Shown: positions 38,116 through 51,535, numbered from the stretch's first letter. The stretch is DNA of 64,000 bases from Carallia brachiata (GCA_021464245.1 JADCRB010000006.1:248001-312000); one strand, 5' to 3'. A program made the numbers and translations. The notes: generated by a model from the sequence alone, not told the origin.

Positions 38116-38192
38116 TATGAAACAATTAATCAAAAAAAATATCCTTTTTTTAAATGAAACAATTAATCAAAAAAATATCCTTTTAAAAAAAA
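38116..38192. repeat. Imperfect tandem repeat of about 38 bp
   Basis: ATGAAACAATTAATCAAAAA followed by an A-run and ATATCCTTTT occurs twice in succession, with small length differences in the A and T runs. Confidence 0.85.
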
Positions 38193-38392
38193 AATTCATC
38201 TATCCAATATTCCCTTACGTGCGTCAATAACATATTGTCTGAAGAAAATAGTTCTGCCACTATAACACCATAATTAACACAAAGCTTGCATCTTTTAGGT
38301 ATCTTACAACATTTAATTAATTATCTTTCTAAATATCTTTCTCATTTGGCAATGATATTTTGTTTTGTTTTGTTGGGGAGGTATATTTTTAG

Positions 38393-39575
38393 TAAGGTTA
38401 GCAATGAAGAAAATCGGGGTCGAAGATAGCCCCTGTTCTCCGTACCCATTTATTACCCTCATTCCCGTTCTCGTTCCCGTCCCTGACAAGTATGAAAATT
38501 TAATCTCTGTCCCAATTTGCGCTGAGGAATAGGGATCCTCGTACCCACCCCATACCCATCCAAATGAAAATAAAAAAAAATTATATATTTCCACTGCTCA
38601 AAATACTTGAAACCCATGGTTAATGATAAACTAGATATATATGTTACAAATATCATTTGACTTAGAAATATAATAAACAAATAATATAAGTATTAAAATT
38701 CAAATGCACGAGTTTTATATTAAGAATTAACAATATAAATTAATATCCCACAATTTGATGCACAACGTGCAGAAGAGTAATAATATTATTTTTAAAGATA
38801 TTATATTACTCAAATTTATATACTGATATAATGACATTATTTTTGAAAATGCTGATGTAAAAGAATAATTTAAGCAAATCACATTTAACGTTTCAGTTAC
38901 TGCATAACACTAAAATTTAAAATTATATTTTATAAATATATGGATTACACAAAAAAAAAATCCAACTATGAAAAATTCAATGAATAAAAATTATAGAAAC
39001 TTTACCTCATAATTTTAAATTTTTTTTATTCTCCGTATATAGTGTTAGATTTCTTGTAATGTTGGGAGTTTTAATTTCATTTCTAATTTCTTAAACAATT
39101 TATTCTCATGTTTTTGACATGTATATGCTGGCACTTTTGAAAAGAAAGAAATAAAGTGTTTTAGAACAAAACTTCTAGTAAAAATATGGTATTTTAGAAC
39201 AAATTATTGTAATTCCTATATTAATTAATTTTGTAATTGTTATTAGAATTGATTATTGCTCGAATCTTTAACCCTAAGGATATCAACATTGTGAGTAAAC
39301 TATCCGGTTAACGGAAAGTAATTCCATTAATAATTTAGAAATTATATTAATAATTTTAAAGTAGTTAAAACATAAGTCATTGGAAAGTGAATGTAGAAAA
39401 CATTAATAATAAAAACGAATAAAAATTGAAGAATAAAAAAAAATCATATCCGCTAAAAAAAAATGAGGAGAATGGAGATCCCCGCCTCGTTTTTCAATCA
39501 ACTGACTTTGACCCCGTCTTCGTCGAGATAGGTACAAATAATTCCCGACGGGTACGGGTAAAATTATCATCCCTA
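38393..39575. mobile_element. Non-autonomous hAT-like element (copy 1)
   Basis: About 1183 bases. The right end read on the minus strand starts TAGGGATGATAATTTTACCC and continues into G/C-rich CCCGTACCCGTCGGG. The left end is a diverged version with CCCGTTCTCGTTCCCGTCCC. ATTTTTAG (38385-38392) and ATTTTTAC (39576-39583) form an 8-bp target duplication with one mismatch, as expected for hAT elements. The interior is AT-rich and encodes no transposase. It aligns in inverted orientation with 58216-59533. Confidence 0.85.
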
Positions 39576-40993
39576 ATTTTTACATTGTTTAAGTAGAGAT
39601 AAGAACACCAAGTAATGTGCGTTATGCATTGTTTGTTTCATTCATGTTAATATGAACGATGTGCAAACTTATTGATGGAAAATTTTTTGTAAATTGTTAT
39701 AATCAAGTTCTAATCCTTTTTTAAATTTCTTATAAATTTTATACTTCTAAAATCCATTCTGAATCTTTTTTTTTAATTTTATGAAAAGTAGTCAACTCGT
39801 TATATTATACCATTTGGACAATGTATGTATTTAATAGTTTGACCTATTTTTGTCCTGAAAATATATATTTGAAAAAGATTTTAAAGATTTAGGGTTGATG
39901 TGAAAAGTTAAAATCGTTTATAACTCCATTATAAACATTTGTAAAAATCTAGGGTCAATTTTTCTTCTTTGCATATCCTTATAAGTATCCTGCGATGTTC
40001 CTTTCACGTTTCGCAGGGGACGAAAATAAAAGTAATGAACGTTTTGATATTCTTTAAATTAGTTTATTAATAAGGATTTTTAATATAATCACTACAAGAA
40101 CTTTTGCAAACTCGAATTTTTGTCTTCTAGTGCGGGCAACTATTCATATTAAAAAAAAACCTTTGTTTTCCATTCTTCCAGCTACTTCCTCCATTCAATT
40201 AAAAAAAAAAACTTCGAACCATAGCTTTGGAAAATAGCAGCAAAAAAATCGATTTGAAGCTCTAAGGTATTATACCCCTGACCCAGAAGGGGAAAAATTG
40301 AACTTTAAAAATGGAAGATATTAATTTTAGAAACAAACATTAATAGGCAATTAAAAGCTTTCAAACCAATGGTGTTCAATCCAATGCTCAGAGTCAGTAT
40401 TCGTCAACATACCGTCAAAACCAACAAGCTAATCAAATATGTACTGAACGGTCATGATCAATGTTTCTTTCCCTCATCAACCAATTAAAATTGCCATGCC
40501 ATTGTCTATGATGATGCGCACTTGTATAATACTAAAATCTCCCTCTTCTCTAACTATCGTTGACCCCAAGCCGCGGGACGGAAATATGGTTTCGAAACAA
40601 GGGCATTAATGGAAACTTGCCATCTTTGTTCACAGAGAACCGCGTAAAAGGGTAACTTTAAAAAGGAAGACAGCCACAGCCGTTTTACTTTGTATTAGGA
40701 AACTCTTGCTTGATTTTAGGTATGGATTATTTAGAACCAATTTTGTACATGTAGTTAGGAGTTATTATAAATATATTCGTATTGCTTGCTCCACGAGCCA
40801 TTTATTAGTTTAGTGTTGTGGTGTGTATAAGAAAGTAGTGTAATTCTTCTAACGAGTTTATAGAGTGTGATTACTGACTTTTTTTTTTAAAAAAAAAATA
40901 TATATTTTTGTATCCATAGATTAGAGAGGGATAGAGAAGCATTATTTTAAGTAAGCGACAGGGTCCTCAAAGACAGGGCGGGCTTAAAAAGGT

Positions 40994-41031
<38 letters not shown>

Positions 41032-41191
41032 TTATTTATTTTTATTTTAGGTACTAAAATTTTAACTTTTCATATTTACAAAGAGTTAAAAGGTAGGCAT
41101 AAAGGCATTATTCTCCAAGACTTTTCTTTGGGTTCATTCTTGGAAGGTTTTTTGGGGCCTTAAATTTCCTTCCTTTTCTTTCTTTTGTTTA
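39576..41191. other. Intergenic region left of duplicated block
   Basis: AT-rich and gene-free as far as I can see. It includes an AT microsatellite of about 15 units at 40998-41027 and several A-runs. The last part (from about 41130) precedes the DUF1635 copy A promoter. Confidence 0.6.
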
Positions 41192-41274
41192 GAAAGGGGT
41201 TGGTTTGGTTTGTTTGGAATTTTGTGAGAAAACCATTTTTTCCACACTTCGTTCTTATGTGCGCCTCAAGGCTC

Positions 41275-41280
41275 TATAAA
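41275..41280 (+). promoter_or_regulatory. TATA box of DUF1635 copy A
   Basis: TATAAA in GGCTCTATAAATG, about 95 bases before the start codon at 41372. The same box is kept in copy B at 51530-51535. Confidence 0.65.
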
Positions 41281-41939
41281 TGAATGTAGACAACCTTTGT
41301 CCAACTCCCCCCAGCACCTTAGTTTTTCTGTTCTCTTCAGCTCGTTTTTTCTCTTGCTGAAAAAAGTGACCATGGAGGAATTGGGCTCGTTGTGGAGTTA
41401 TGAGGAGGTCTCTCTCTCTCTCTGTCTCTCTCTCGTACTCTTGTTTCTTCTTATGGGTACTTTTCTTTTTGGATTTTGGCATCTAAGGCTTTTGCTTTAT
41501 CTCCAACTGTGCGCTCTATATGCCATTTGAGATGTTTTATGGCTTGTTTTACTTAAATTTTTTCCCAATTTTGCAACTTTCTTCATCTCTAAGCAGTGTT
41601 CTTTTGTATGATTCATCCCTGTCTTCTTCTTTCTCCCTCTGCCCAGAAATTGCGTTTCACTTGATAGTATGAGTGCATTTCGGCCTGAAAATTATGCCAT
41701 TTCTTTGTTCGGCATTTGTTTCGTGTTATCTAAGTTAGAAGCTTCTTTTGCTTCCTTTCTTTGTAGATTGAGGAACATTGTTCGGTTTTTCTAAGAGCAG
41801 AACGTGCCTCGGTTGAAACTTTGATTATAAATGCTGTCGGCGATGATTTTTTCTTAGTGATATTTCGTGGCGTAAGTTATGGGACCAATAAGGTCAATCT
41901 TTCGTGGCCTAAGTTATGGGACCAATAAGGTCAATTCTA

Positions 41940-42188
41940 ATTTTTTTTTTTTGGAAAAAGTATATGTCCAAAGAAAAGTTCTCAAATAAATTTCTGTAAT
42001 ACAACGAGTTGAGAGTCTTCTACAACTACATAAATTTATTATGTAACAAAAAAGTTAGTGATTTTTTTTGCTTTTTCTCATTGTACTTGTAATCAATACG
42101 GTTACACAATGAATTCATGTAGTTGCATTACAGGAATTTTCTCTAACAAATTTTTCTGGACATGTAATAGAGCCTTTTTTTTGGTTCC
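41940..42188. mobile_element. Foldback MITE inserted in copy A intron
   Basis: Present in the DUF1635 intron of copy A and absent from the matching place in copy B (about 52356-52375), so it inserted after the duplication or was lost cleanly from B. The left arm has ATGTCCAAAGAAAAG and CTGTAATACAAC. The right arm on the minus strand has ATGTCCAGAAAAATTTG and CTGTAATGCAAC. Related in layout to the element at 5391-5601. Confidence 0.8.
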
Positions 42189-42236
42189 ATTTTTGCTCTC
42201 CCTCCTCTTTTTCCATTTCTATAATACTATGAAAAC

Positions 42237-42330
42237 ATTTGAAGGATTGAGTCTTACTGTAACAGAAAGGTTATTTTATTGTAATTTAGTGATTACATGT
42301 TTGAATCTAAAGAAATAAAACGTAGGCTCC
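42237..42330 (+). mobile_element. SINE remnant, copy A
   Basis: Diverged counterpart of the SINE at 52425-52580. GATTACATGTTTGAATCT stands where copy B has GATTACAGGTTCGAATCT, so the B box is mutated. Identified by alignment of the duplicated blocks. Confidence 0.6.
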
Positions 42331-44302
42331 TATATCTATCATTCTATATACTTTACAAATATGAGAGTTTCACGAAGTCGCTTTTTTAATTTGAAAAGAC
42401 TTAAACGGGATTGTGATCTACACAGGGCCAAGCTGAGATAATACTAGTTCTCCTACCATTGAAATAATTGTACATCAATTGGATTTATTTGGAACATAAC
42501 TTTGTGCCGAATGAGACTCTTGGAAATCATAGTAGTAGGTGTTGTGTTGATGTCCCCCATTAAATTTAAAATACTGATGTCATTTTCTGTTTCTTTAGAA
42601 AACTTTTATTAAGGCTCCAATCATCTCTCTATTATCTTCAATTCGTTGTTCACCAATCATCTCTCCCTGCGTTTGTTTATTGAGTTCATATAGGACATCT
42701 ATGATGTTATGACGATCTGTAACTTAGTGACTTGTTCTGAAATGACAGAGCATTGATGAATTGAAGCAGAAGCTTTTGTGCACAACTATTGAGCTGGAGG
42801 CCCTGAAAGTTGAAGCAAACGAAGAAATGAGAAGGCACAAGGATGATGTGAAGCAGTTGATAAACCTTGTAAAGATTGCTTATCAAGAAAGGGATGAGGC
42901 CAAAGACCAACTGCAAAAGCTAATTCTCAAAATTATGCCTTCCAGTCCTACTCAATTACACCACATCCTACCACAGGCTCAACCTGGAAGATCCTTTGTG
43001 ATACCCGCCAAAGTAAACTCAAGTATAACTGAATCCAACAGTCTATCTGATACATACAATCATCAGTCACACGGGTCGTCCCCGGTGGATTCCTTCTTTG
43101 ATGCAGTCACTTCCCCTGATTTCTCAAGCATCAATATGGCTAATTCAAGTCCAATGGGTTTGCTAACAAAGCTTTTGTTCAGGAATGCATTGAACCTGTT
43201 CCAAATAGTTTAGCATCTCCAGTGGCTGCCAAGTTGGATCCTGCTGATTCCATAATCGATGGTCTTGTTAAGGGAAAAGTGCTGCCACCAAAGGGAAAAT
43301 TGTTACAATCTGTGATGGATTCAGGCCCTCTTCTTCAAACACTTATCCTTGCAGGGCCGCTTCCTCAATGGAGAAATCCTCCTCAACTGCAACCCTTCAA
43401 GATTCCACTAGTTTCCATAAAAGGCTGTGAGATTACTAACAATACTTGTCAGGAAACAGATGCTAATCCAAGCTACATACCTTCGAAACCATTGAGTTTG
43501 CCATCATATCCGGAGATGTCCCGTGGTGCTTCTCAAATGTGTTCAGCTTCCATGCTAAATTTTTCAGGTGGTGCTGCTGGTTCAGATCCTGGAAATGCAT
43601 CATGGCTATCGAATTCTGTCCATATTAACCATATCCCAGCTGGCAAACGGCAAAGGTTGCAATGAGATTTTGACCATTTGCATCCTTCCTTGTAAAGATC
43701 AATTGCAGTGGTTGGTGATGTAAACAAGACATTTTGTTCTCTGGGTTTGAATGACATAGTTTACTTAATTTATATGCTTACATTTACGTGAAATTCTATA
43801 TTCTTTGTCTTCTACAAATGCGGTAAATTTCTTAATATCAACATGGTAATATTTCTAAACGTGACTTAAAGTCGATAATTTGAATATTGATTTGACAGCC
43901 AAGTTCGATACAATGGAATCGGACATCAAAATTTATTACTCAAATCACTGTTCTTGCAAAATTGTTAGTGATCATACTTCAGTTAAAGCAAAGTAAGCTG
44001 AGGAGGATTCTAAGCTTTCAAGTATCAGTTCTTGTCTCAACTAAAGTTGTAGCTCAACTCGATATTTTGGATGTTGTTCTTCAAATATTGATTAAACTTT
44101 GGTGGTATCTAGCATCCTGACAACCTGTGTAGCTACAACATATGTTCTGGCAACAACATATGTAACAAGTTTGATTTAATCGCTGGTCTATGTAGAAGTA
44201 ACCTATATAGGAAAAATCCAACCTCATAGATTCAGCAATGGAACTGGAATCAAGGACCTTAGTTCCTCAGCTTGCCATTTGGACACCGTCGATAACTGTA
44301 GC

Positions 44303-44918
44303 ATGCTTCCTATCCCAACATCATCACCAGCCATTCTATACATTGGACACTAACTATAATCGCCTCAGTTACTGCTGCGTGTGCTATGTTGCTCTTATTC
44401 CGCTTCTGCAGGATTCTAGGATCCTGTTGCTGCAAGGCAGATAGGGTAACATCCTCGAGAGATGGGATCCAACAAAAGGCATCTAAACGAAGCTGTTGTT
44501 CGAGGTGATCCAAGTCAGCCTTACACTCGTGGATTACGCTCCGCCATTGTGCGCTCCTCCCCATCACTCCGTTCAAGAAAAAGAATAAAGAGGAACTGAG
44601 GCCAAGCAACATCGAATGTGCAGTTTGTTTGGGTGAATTTGAAGAAGGGGAATTGCTGAAACATCTGCCTAAGTGCACTCACGTCTTCCATTTGCTTGCA
44701 TTGATACCTGGTTTCAGTCTCACTCAAATTGCCCACTTTGCAGATCAGAAGTCTCCAATCTTGGTGATCATGAATATTCAATATCTATGAACTCGTTGGT
44801 AGAGAGTCTGAGGGAAGATTTTTTCCGAGAAAGAGCACAACACTATGTAATCCTACGCACCAGGATTCTGCAGAACTTGGAAGTTAGGCCTCAAGAAACA
44901 GGTGCTGGACTTGATTAA
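44303..44918 (+). pseudogene. ATL-type RING-H2 gene, copy A (frameshifted)
   Basis: Counterpart of the intact frame at 54739-55227. Compared with copy B it has a 10-base deletion near 44330, in the part before the membrane segment; one extra A near 44474-44477, which nearly restores the frame (net minus nine); and one missing base near 44691, within the RING between the second zinc-ligand His and the following Cys. The shifts break the membrane anchor and the RING. The downstream frame stays open to 44918 and encodes about 38 C-terminal residues that copy B lost through a stop codon. No full RING-H2 protein can be read, so it is very likely a pseudogene. Confidence 0.85.
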
Positions 44919-45676
44919 ACCCGTTGAGTTGATCAGATTCACAGTTCTGGAAGAGCTGTAGACAATATTCTAGTTCCCTCACATCCAGCATATAATAGAT
45001 GTAAAGTTATAATATTGTCAGGCTGTAGAAATATTGACTTAAATTCTCAGCAGCCCAAAAGGGAGATGCAGCAATCCAGGGGTCTTTTATCTTGCTTCAT
45101 TACTGGTAAACTCTGGCTGGCAGCTAGCTTCGGATACACCGACAAGTGAGTTTGGCACATCTCACGAAATCGATTGATTATTTCAGGTCCAGTACTAACA
45201 GTCTCCTATCTTCTTTCTGGAGCCAAGCCACTACTTGCACGTATAATCACGGCATCATGGATATAATTTACTTGGCAGAAAGGCGCGTAACTTTCTTGTT
45301 TATTCTTTGTTTTTTTTTTTTTCATGACAAGAAATGAACTTTCAGGTATAAACTATCTCATGGTGCCATTAGGCCATTACCCTTTTTGAAGTCATTCAGT
45401 TTGTACTTTATGGAAATATCCTCTTCCAAATGTTCGTTATTTAGCTCTGCAAAAGGATCACTTTTGTAACAGAATAAGATAATAAGCTGCAGACGTTTGG
45501 AAAACTTCAAAGATTAGACAATCCAAATAACAGTAGGATGACAAGATAATGAAAATAAAACCAGAGAGCATTGCAACAGGCTCATAAGTTTAATCCAATT
45601 CCGCAAATGTCCCCAGTTAAATTCAAAACAAATTGCCGCAATCTTAAACAATGCTTAATTGAAGTCAGGCACCCGC

Positions 45677-46146
<470 letters not shown>

Positions 46147-46150
<4 letters not shown>

Positions 46151-47014
46151 AGTTAGTGGTTCTCTTCTTGGGGGACACCTCAAAAGGCCACAAAGCTGGC
46201 GAATTTACTGATTTTTTCTTGACTGGATCCAATGGCATTTTTACTGGCTTCTCTTCTGAGTTTGTGGGAAGGGCATGGGATGTTGATCAGTACTGTGAAA
46301 TCCCTTGTTGGGAACCAATCCGGAAAAGGCATTGTTAAGCTTGATGGGTCCGTTAAGATGCCTGAACCGAAGAATGAACATCGCGATGGCATGATATACA
46401 ACTGTGAGGAAGCTCCATTAGATGTTGATATAAGGGTGGAGGAAAGGTTGTGGTTTTTAATACTGAGAACCTTCCTCTTGTTGCTGAGGTTGGGCTTGGT
46501 GCTGATCTTGTGAGACTAGATGGAAGTGCCATGTGCACTCTTGGTTTTTCTTGTGACTCTGCACTGCAGGTGACTTACATTGTCAGGGGCAGCAGCCCTG
46601 TACAAGTTGTTGGTGTTGATGGCCAAAGGGTCTTGGAGACAACTGTAAAGGCAGGTCACTTGTTCATTGTTCCAAGGTTCTTTGCAGTTTCAAAGATTGG
46701 TGATCCTGATTGCATGGCTTGGTTCTCAATCATCACTACTCCAAAGTAAAGTGTTATTTTTCTTTCTTTATGCCTTAAGTTGTCACACTTGCATAGTTGG
46801 CTAGCTTAAAGTTTTGTTTTGGCACTGTGCTTTGTTTAACTGTTTTCTCCATGTATGCAGTCCTATATTCACTTATTTGGCTGGAAGGACTTCTGTGTGG
46901 AAGGCTCTGTCTCCTCAGGTGCTTGAGGCTTCTCTGAAGGTGCAATCTGATGTTGTAAAGCATTTCTGCTCCAAGAGGAAGAATGACGAAATTTTCTTTC
47001 CTCCACCAAAATGA
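46147..47014 (+). pseudogene. 5'-truncated cupin (11S-globulin-like) pseudogene
   Basis: The sequence begins abruptly inside the family sequence at TELVVLFLGDTSKGHKAGEF and lacks the whole N-terminal cupin part. Two frameshifts are visible: near 46290, after GRAWDVDQ, and near 46430-46445, between APLDVDI and the VVFNTENLPLV region. The next part (46450-46749) is open and includes SCDSALQVTYIVRG and AGHLFIVPRFF, typical of the second cupin fold. An intron follows, with the acceptor TATGCAG near 46860, then the last exon with GRTSVWKALSPQVLEASLK and the stop at 47012-47014. The retained intron shows it is a genomic copy, not a retrocopy. The family is that of Arabidopsis At1g07750/At2g28680 proteins, also represented at 63113. 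Confidence 0.9.
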
Positions 47015-49592
47015 ACCGCCTGCCTTCATTTCTAATATTCTCTCTAGATTTTCCAACATCTTAGATTTTCATCGTAGTAGTAGTTGGCTTCAATTAGATA
47101 TTGGGGTTCAAAGTTAAACTCTGTTTTGCTACTGGATGCTGTTATTTGGATATGATTTAAACTTATGCTTCTTATAAGGATCTTCGTTTGCCACTTAGAT
47201 TTTTCACTTTTTTTTTTTGTTGACCATATGGACTATATGGAGCCCGAATGAATTGCGCCAAGTGTTTTTAAGTTTACAGCATCTACATTCTAAAGAAAAA
47301 AAAAGAAAATATCACTGAAATTCTCTAATAATGCTGATTAGACAGTATGATTAAAATGGATATTCGGAGAAGGATATTTCATATCCCTTATATTGAGATA
47401 ATTTCGAAGTATGGATTAATGTTATTCTTTGGATAAAAAAAAAAACATATTTTACTGTTTGGCCTCCCAGACCCCCAGGTACCTCTTCATTGTTTTTGAC
47501 TAATTACCTGTTTAGAGTTGAGCACCCTATAAATTTGGGGCTCAAAATGAACAATTTCTGATGAGTCCATAGTTCAGCTTCGATGATTTGGGCTCCATGT
47601 AAGCGAATTGGGCTTCTCGCTAGACTCCCTTATTTTCACAACCCATCTGGCCCATTTCCTTATGCAACTAAGCAAATAATGAATTTGAAGTGCCGCAGGC
47701 TTCGAGTCTTTCATTTTGACCCAAAAAAAGTACCGCATACTTAGCGCAGTCGGCAGTATCCGATGTCGGGACGATGCTGGGCTTGGGCCTTGAAATGGAT
47801 CGAATCAACCTTTGCTATTGTCTAGAAACTAAAAAAAAAAAAACCAAAGATTTATTAAAGTAAGTGTTGAACGTTAACAAATCAAAGGTATTGAATTTTA
47901 AGGATGTCATGGTGTTTGATGAGTTTAAACATACCTTTTCTTTTGATAACTCTAAACTATACTATAATCATTTAGACAGTCTAAAAATTACACTATAAGT
48001 AATGACAATACTATCTGTCGAGATTGTGGAGCACTACCCTTACCTTTCTATTTTTGTAAACAAAAAAAAAAGCATTTAATCAAATGATTAAAATAAACTA
48101 ATAAGAAATTTAACATTTGATCAAATAATTAAAAAGAGTGTCTTTCAATAAAAATTTGAGCTCTCCACATAGACTCACTTTGCCTTTTTATTTTAAATGC
48201 CTAATACGATTCCTTCTAACCATTAGTTCAGACAAACCGAAAAAAAAAAAAAAAAAAGATCTCATTTAACTCCTCTTAATCTCTTTGTGAGCTCCATTTA
48301 GTAACTAATTAGAATGACAATAGAAAAAAACAGTACAAACTAACTACTGTTGTACTATAATAGTTAGGGTTGATTTTGTATTATAAAGTTATAAGTTTAA
48401 ATTTTTATTAAAGTATTATGTGAGATTAAATATACATTTATTTTCATATAATTCTTTAATAATTTAGTGTAGTAACTCTTATTAACTGTAAACAGTATAA
48501 TATAATTATCTCTAATAAGTTTATGAGATACTATTTATATTTTTCTATTTTCTTTGAAGAAAAAGATTACAAACTACAATTGAAGCTGTAAACCTCCGAT
48601 TGCTTTCTGTACCAATGGAACGGTTCATTTGTTAATTTTTTCAAGGTTTTCTTTTTCACTGAGTGTGTTCAAGTTTCGGTTTTGAATTGTTATTAAGTGC
48701 TTCAGCAACAAATCTTTGAAATACATCCTCAAAGAAAAGAACTTGCGAATATAATCCATAATATTTATTTTCTTTTATAGCATACATTGAACGTATCACA
48801 AGCAATACATTAAACGTACCCTGAATTAAAGGGCTCTGATTTTTTTGCCAAACCAATTCCAAAGTTTTTTTTTAAACATTCAAAATAATTAATAATTAAT
48901 CGATTAAATATTAACAGATAAAGGAGAAAAAGAGTCCCCGAACACCACAAAAATTTAATGTGCTTTCAAAGGAGATAAAGCCTTCAACCTATCTAAGTGA
49001 ACTAACTGAAGCTGACAAAAGTTGAACTGTGTCACCAGCTGAAATAATTCCAAAATTATTCTAACTTTAAGGTTTGTTTGTTTCTTATAAAATATTTTAT
49101 AAGAAAAAATTTTACAAATTTTTCAATATTTATTTCACGAAAAATATTTTATATAGGTAAAATTTGAGAAAAATTTTTAAATTTTTAGGTAAAATAACTT
49201 CTCTTTTTGCAGAGTTAAAGTTATTTTCAGGGAAAATACAAACTATATATAAGTAAGTGAAAAAGAAAAATCATTATTTTTACTGCAAATATTTTTTCCT
49301 ACAAATATTTTATAAATATAAGTTATTTTACAGCAAACAAACGGATCCAAACCTCTGCAAATTTACCTACAACCGGCCAACAAAAAAGAAAAGCAACACA
49401 AAAAATTCCCAGTCTTCTGTCATAAAAAAAAATAAAAATCGCACTCTTTTATTTAAATTTTAAATTTACCAAATCTGTATCTTTTTCCTCTACGGCACCG
49501 TTTGGTTGCCATCCCCAGCCAAGGGACCCGAACCTTAGAAACGAAGCCACCTGCTGGCAGATTGCATAGTTTAGAAGAAGAGGTTGACGAAG
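47015..49592. other. Intergenic region upstream of ALG2 fragment
   Basis: AT-rich and without a recognised gene. Several TGGGCT/TGGGCC site II-like words cluster at about 47575-47800, and long A-runs lie near 47828 and 48239. The last 100 bases are more GC-rich and probably contain the ALG2 promoter and leader. Confidence 0.55.
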
Positions 49593-51335
49593 ATGGAAAC
49601 AAGGGAAAACTCCAAGTTAAAAATTGCAATCATACACCCAGATCTTGGCATAGGTAAAATTTTCATTTACGTCTTTTTTTTTTTTTTTCCGCAGTGGTCT
49701 AAATTTTGCTTTCTGGGTTGTTATTCAATCTGTGTTGGTTGCAGAGAAAAAATTGAAGGAAATTTGAACTTCTTATTAAAACCCTCGAAACTGATGGATT
49801 TCTTCTTTCTTTTTTTTTTTGGTTCTTTTTCAAAATATTTTATGCATTTTATGCTTATCCAATTTAAATCGATTTATTTTCTAATGTTTATTAAATTCCA
49901 ATGGAGAGAAATTTTTGTTTTTTGTTTTTTGTTTTTTAAATTCTGTTTGCAGTGTTATTGATAAATTCTTGGTAGATTCTTGCTTTGTTGTTGTTGCAAA
50001 ATTATAAATATTCATGCTTGGTAGGTGGAGCTGAAAGGCTGATTGTTGATGCTGCGGTTGAACTCGCCTCCCATGGCCACAATGTTCATGTTTTCACTGC
50101 TCACCATGACAAAAACCGATGCTTCGAGGAAACAGTTGCTGGTATCCTTCGTTTATTAGATTGAATTGTTTTTTTCAATAATGTCTCTGCTTTGAAGCTT
50201 GGAATTCGGTGGAATGAGAAGAAGATAGTGAATTGAGTTGGTTGATTCAAATAAAATCGCTTGCATACATTGCATAAGCCAAATAGAAAGTGGGATTTAA
50301 CTCCGTTAGTAATGAATATCACATAACAAAGTGGCGAGAACAGATTCATGTAGCCGACCCCAATTAAATTTGGGATTGTGGCTTTGTTGTTGTTGTTGTT
50401 AGTGTAGTAGTAATGAATATCACATCTGCATATTTACTTGACAAATAGGGTGACTTCGTTGGAGTCACAATCAAAAGTTTTGTAAATATTGAATTATTTG
50501 CCATTTGGTATAATGGAAAGTGCAATATCGCATTTCTTCTTTCTGATTTGATACTCTTGACTTGCTGTTGTATGTTCATTAGATTCTAATGTTGCGTGCT
50601 GGGAGTTGCAACAGGCTAGCCATGAGGATTGTTGTTTTTGAAACTTAGAATTTTGTGTAAAAGAAATGAAAAGTTAAAGTTGTATCTGTTCTAATTTAAT
50701 GTGCACTGGCTGTCCAGGTACCTTCCCGGTTACTGTATATGGTGCTTTCTTACCTCGACACATATTCTATCGTCTTCATGCCGTGTGTGCATATTTGCGG
50801 TGCATCTTTGTTGCCCTTTGCGTACTGTTCTTGTGGCCATCATTTGATGTTATCGTGGCAGATCAGGTGTCTGTTGTTGTCCCATTGTTGAAACTGAAAA
50901 GGTCAACAAAGGTATGTACTTTTGTGAACTGCTTATAGTTGGCCTTAGCATCAAGTAATTGCATATTGTTATATGACTTATCCAGGTGGTATTCTATTGT
51001 CATTTTCCCAATCTGTTACTGGCTCAGCACACAACTGTTCTCCGGAGCTTATATAGAAGACCTATTGACTTCATAGAAGAGATTACAACTGGTCTGTTTC
51101 ATTAATCTGTGTTTATGTGCTCTTCTAGTGGATCATTTTATTTAAGTCAAAATTTCTGAGGCAAATGCTATCAATTCTTAGCCATTTGTTCATGGGATGT
51201 TGCAGGAATGGCTGACATGATTCTTGTAAATAGCAAATTTACTGCATCTACGTTTGCAATACATTCAAGCATCTTCATGCACGAGGAGTTCGACCAGCTG
51301 TTCTTCACACTAATGTAAATGTGGATCAATTTGGT
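49593..51335 (+). pseudogene. ALG2: ALG2 mannosyltransferase, 5' half only
   Basis: ALG2 adds the second and third mannose to the dolichol-linked N-glycan precursor on the cytosolic ER face. The first five exons are recognisable: 49593-49653, 50025-50141, 50718-50911, 50986-51091 and from 51206. Exons 1-4 join in frame and encode the N-terminal GT-B fold, including [33 protein letters not shown] and PIDFIEEITTGMAD. In exon 5 one base is missing near 51258 in the TFANTF segment, and the shifted frame ends at TAA 51316-51318. Homology fades by about 51340, and copy B of the duplicated block starts at about 51447. The C-terminal half, with the donor-sugar site, is absent. About 200 of the usual 400 residues remain. 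Confidence 0.88.
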
Positions 51336-51529
51336 GAACTACAATTTTAACAAACATGCTTGTATATCTCTTGCATGTTATAGCTCTAGGCATGCATTTG
51401 AATGATGCATGAGCACTTTCTTGGCCGTGCTTGAATGTATTTGCTTGAAAGTGGTGGATTGGTTTGTTTGCAATTTTGTCAGAAAACCTTTTTTTCCACT
51501 CTTGTTCTTATGTGTGTGCCTCAAGGCTC

Positions 51530-51535
51530 TATAAA
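51530..51535 (+). promoter_or_regulatory. TATA box of DUF1635 copy B
   Basis: TATAAA in GGCTCTATAAATG, conserved with copy A, about 110 bases before the candidate start at 51646. Confidence 0.6.

Larger units (their letters stand above)
30704..38392. other. Gene-poor AT-rich region
   Basis: No gene recognised in about 7.7 kb. ORFs here are short, AT-driven and lack domains; the longest, at 34005-34358, is low complexity. Landmarks are a 42-bp tandem repeat (33098-33181), a GC-rich island with two G-boxes (34380-34640), an undetermined base at 36037 and a short tandem repeat at 38116-38192. Confidence 0.65.
41372..43665 (+). pseudogene. DUF1635 family gene, copy A (frameshifted)
   Basis: Plant-specific protein of unknown biochemical function. 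Exon 1 (41372-41407) encodes MEELGSLWSYEE, and exon 2 starts at 42749 after a 1341-base GT-AG intron. The conserved domain SIDELKQKLLCTTIELEALK with a coiled-coil-like heptad pattern spans about residues 13-75, ending near DQLQKLILKIMPS. At about 43155-43157 copy A has three G where copy B has four. This one-base loss shifts the frame and leads to a stop at 43211-43213. Beyond the shift the second frame stays open to the natural stop at 43663-43665, ending in the family-like GKRQRLQ. The original start codon and full C-terminus are kept here but lost in copy B. A sequencing error at the G run is the main alternative to a true pseudogene. Confidence 0.82.
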
